Of a stretch of 64,000 nucleotides of DNA, positions 61,686 to 64,000 are shown piece after piece. The stretch's first letter is position 1. Each line of letters opens with the position of its first letter. Under the pieces are notes generated by a model. That model was not told the DNA's origin, did no database searches, and was given only the letters and a program-made list of their open reading frames with translations. This stretch comes from Bacillota bacterium (GTDB lineage: Bacteria; Bacillota; Clostridia; Lachnospirales; Lachnospiraceae), in the NCBI GenBank assembly GCA_023434365.1, contig JAEYSV010000030.1:1-64000 (forward strand), read 5' to 3'. The position numbers were made by a program, and so were the translations under genes.

Positions 61686-61729
61686 ATAAAAAAGTTCCAT
61701 ATCAACTAATCTCTTAATTGATATGGAAC
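61686..61729 (-). terminator. Intrinsic terminator of ppdK
   Basis: Perfect 12-bp arms GTTCCATATCAA and TTGATATGGAAC followed by six Ts on the minus strand, 55 bp after the PPDK stop codon. Confidence 0.88.
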
Positions 61730-61783
61730 TCATTATTTACATCTCATTGAAAATTAGATACTCCATACGGAGAATATCTCACC

Positions 61784-64000
61784 TTATTTGTTATTCAAAG
61801 CTGCCTGTGCTGCTGCTAATTTTGCGATTGGTACGCGGAATGGAGAACAGGATACATAGTCTAATCCTACTTTGTGGCAGAACTCAACACTACTTGGATC
61901 TCCACCGTGTTCACCACAGATACCTAATTTAAGTCCTGCTTTCACACTACGTCCTTTTTCTGCAGCCATTTTTACTAACTGGCCAACGCCATTTTGGTCT
62001 AATCTTGCAAATGGATCAGATTCAAAGATTTTTGCTTTGTAGTAAGAATCTAAGAATTTACCAGCATCATCACGAGAGAAACCAAAAGTCATCTGAGTAA
62101 GGTCATTAGTACCAAAAGAGAAGAATTCAGCTTCTTCAGCAATTTCATCTGCTAATAATGCAGCACGAGGAATTTCAATCATAGTACCAATGTGGTATTC
62201 GATGTCAGATCCTTTTTCTGCTTTCACAGCTTCTGCTGTAGCAACTACGATATCTTTAACATATTTTAATTCCTTCTTTTCTCCTACTAGAGGAATCATG
62301 ATCTCAGGAACGATATCATAGCCTTTTTCTTCTTTTACTTCAATTGCTGCTTCCATAACGGCTCTTGTTTGCATTCTAGCAATTTCAGGATAAGTTACAG
62401 CAAGACGGCAACCTCTATGTCCCATCATTGGGTTAAACTCATGTAAGGAATCACAAGTTTCTTTAACTTGTTCTACAGTAAGGTTCATGTCCTTAGCCAA
62501 TGCTACAATATCTTCTTCCTTAGTAGGAACGAACTCATGTAGAGGTGGGTCTAAGTAACGAACTGTCATTGGTTTTCCTTCTAATACTTCATACATAGCT
62601 TTAAAGTCAGCTTTTTGGAACTCAAGTAATTCCATAAGTGCAGCTTCTCTAGCTTCTGCTGTTTCAGAAAGAATCATTTTACGGATTTTTGGTATTCTTT
62701 CTTCTTCAAAGAACATATGCTCTGTACGGCAAAGACCAATACCTTCTGCTCCTAATTTTACAGCATTTGCTGTATCAGCTGGAGTATCTGCATTTGTTCT
62801 AACTTTTAATGTTCTAAACTGATCTGCCCACTCCATGATTCTTCCGAAGTTTCCGGATACACTTGCAGGAACAGTCTTAATGTCACCTAAGTAGATTTTA
62901 CCAGTAGAACCATCTAAGGAAATGTAATCTCCTTCAACGATTTTTTCTCCACCAAGTTCAAAGTACTTCGCTTCTTCATCAATTTTGATTTCTCCACAAC
63001 CAGATACACAAGCAGTTCCCATACCACGAGCAACTACCGCTGCATGGCTAGTCATACCACCACGTACAGTTAAGATACCTTCTGCGGCATGCATACCTTC
63101 GATATCTTCTGGTGAAGTTTCAAGACGAACTAAGATTACTCTATTACCAGCATCAGCTGCAGCTTTTGCTTCATCTGCTGTAAAGTATACTTTACCTGCA
63201 GCAGCACCTGGAGAAGCTGGAAGAGCAGAACCGATTACTTTACCTGCTTTTAATGCAGCAACATCGAAAGTTGGGTGTAGTAACTGATCTAAGGATTTTG
63301 CTTCAATACGAAGAATTGCTTCTTCTGGAGTAATTTTTCCTTCATCAACCAAATCACAAGCGATTTGTAATGCAGCTGGAGCTGTTCTCTTACCGTTACG
63401 AGTCTGTAAGAAGTATAGTTTACCTTCTTGGATAGTAAACTCCATATCCTGCATATCACGGTAGTGATTTTCTAATTTATTAGCAATTGCCATGAATTCT
63501 TCATAACACTCTGGCATATCTTCTTGTAATTTAGTGATAGGAAGTGGAGTTCTAATACCAGCAACAACGTCTTCCCCTTGTGCATTAATTAAGTATTCAC
63601 CATAGATACCATTTTCACCAGTAGATGGGTTACGTGTAAATGCTACACCAGTACCGGAAGTGTTACCCATGTTACCAAATACCATTGCCTGTACGTTTAC
63701 TGCAGTACCCCAGTCACCAGGGATATCATTCATACGTCTGTAAACGATAGCACGTGGGTTGTCCCAAGAACGGAATACTGCTTTTACAGCTTCCATTAAC
63801 TGAACTTTTGGATCCTGTGGGAACTCTTCACCCATTTTCTCTTTGTAGATAGCTTTATATTTTGCAATAACTTCTTTTAAGTCATCAGCAGTCATATCAG
63901 TATCAAATTTGTAACCTTTTTCTTCTTTCATTTTATCTAAAATGCTTTCGAAGAAAGTTTTGCTCATTTCCATAACAACGTCAGAGAACATTTGAATGAA
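61784..64000 (-). CDS. ppdK: Pyruvate, phosphate dikinase (C-terminal part, cut by the window)
   Basis: The last 738 or so codons of PPDK (family length about 875); the frame is open to the right edge (codons FIQ before MFSDVV), so the start lies outside. It interconverts pyruvate + ATP + Pi with PEP + AMP + PPi. Seen: the end of the ATP-grasp domain (FLQTRNGKRTAPAA), the phosphohistidine domain with catalytic His in GGMTSHAAVV (codon at 63044-63046), and the PEP/pyruvate TIM barrel ending CGEHGGDPSSVEF with the catalytic Cys. In clostridia it often works as a PPi-linked glycolytic step. Confidence 0.96.
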   Translation of the reverse strand, partial: FIQMFSDVVMEMSKTFFESILDKMKEEKGYKFDTDMTADDLKEVIAKYKAIYKEKMGEEFPQDPKVQLMEAVKAVFRSWDNPRAIVYRRMNDIPGDWGTAVNVQAMVFGNMGNTSGTGVAFTRNPSTGENGIYGEYLINAQGEDVVAGIRTPLPITKLQEDMPECYEEFMAIANKLENHYRDMQDMEFTIQEGKLYFLQTRNGKRTAPAALQIACDLVDEGKITPEEAILRIEAKSLDQLLHPTFDVAALKAGKVIGSALPASPGAAAGKVYFTADEAKAAADAGNRVILVRLETSPEDIEGMHAAEGILTVRGGMTSHAAVVARGMGTACVSGCGEIKIDEEAKYFELGGEKIVEGDYISLDGSTGKIYLGDIKTVPASVSGNFGRIMEWADQFRTLKVRTNADTPADTANAVKLGAEGIGLCRTEHMFFEEERIPKIRKMILSETAEAREAALMELLEFQKADFKAMYEVLEGKPMTVRYLDPPLHEFVPTKEEDIVALAKDMNLTVEQVKETCDSLHEFNPMMGHRGCRLAVTYPEIARMQTRAVMEAAIEVKEEKGYDIVPEIMIPLVGEKKELKYVKDIVVATAEAVKAEKGSDIEYHIGTMIEIPRAALLADEIAEEAEFFSFGTNDLTQMTFGFSRDDAGKFLDSYYKAKIFESDPFARLDQNGVGQLVKMAAEKGRSVKAGLKLGICGEHGGDPSSVEFCHKVGLDYVSCSPFRVPIAKLAAAQAALNNK

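Overview
The window is AT-rich, low-GC Firmicute DNA. Gene content (many glycoside hydrolases, HydE, PPDK, a monoderm-type Tad pilus locus, lipoproteins with LxGC lipoboxes, GGAGG ribosome sites) fits a plant-polysaccharide-degrading Lachnospiraceae close to Lachnoclostridium (Clostridium) phytofermentans. The species is an inference from gene content. Almost everything is on the minus strand; the exceptions are an AraC regulator and a heterodimeric ABC exporter. No rRNA, tRNA, CRISPR array, transposase or phage gene was seen.

Layout. 1-7.3 kb: a GH3 enzyme, a family 4 glycosyltransferase, a ferredoxin / NapH-like / rhodanese-lipoprotein operon, a small membrane protein, and a bactofilin + DUF4004 regulator operon with an elaborate palindromic promoter. 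7.4-13.5 kb: a mannan-utilisation block with a lipoprotein GH5 mannanase, a YczE-like membrane protein, and a GH1 - GH26 (lipoprotein) - SDR operon. The two surface mannanases would cut polymer outside and the GH1 enzyme would finish inside. 13.6-15.6 kb: HydE and an EamA transporter. 15.7-21.3 kb: a response regulator, a histidine kinase and an ABC ATPase-permease fusion, typical of envelope-stress or peptide-resistance modules. 21.4-26.7 kb: a Bax-inhibitor-1 protein, GreA, GH43 with a divergent AraC activator, and a DUF438/hemerythrin/PAS protein. 27-30.4 kb: an ABC exporter pair.

30.5-59.6 kb is the most interesting region: about 20 co-directional, tightly packed genes forming a Tad (Flp) pilus locus. 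Reading from the promoter: TadB, TadC, Flp pilin, TadE, a giant DUF5702 protein, duplicated lipoproteins with a deletion-remnant gene between them, a second TadE-like protein, a polytopic membrane protein, an A24 prepilin peptidase, a TPR/WG-repeat protein, TadZ, the CpaF/TadA ATPase, an FHA protein, a PP2C phosphatase, a Ser/Thr kinase, a small membrane protein, a 1938-residue wall-spanning protein and an Ig-repeat protein with an apparently dead transglutaminase domain. A consensus promoter carrying a perfect palindrome between -35 and -10, followed by an intrinsic terminator inside the 5' leader, suggests two layers of control. Phospho-signalling genes inside the pilus operon suggest assembly or adhesin display is controlled by Ser/Thr phosphorylation.

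60-64 kb: a MarR regulator with its own twin operators, a co-transcribed hypothetical gene, and the C-terminal part of pyruvate phosphate dikinase, which runs off the right edge.
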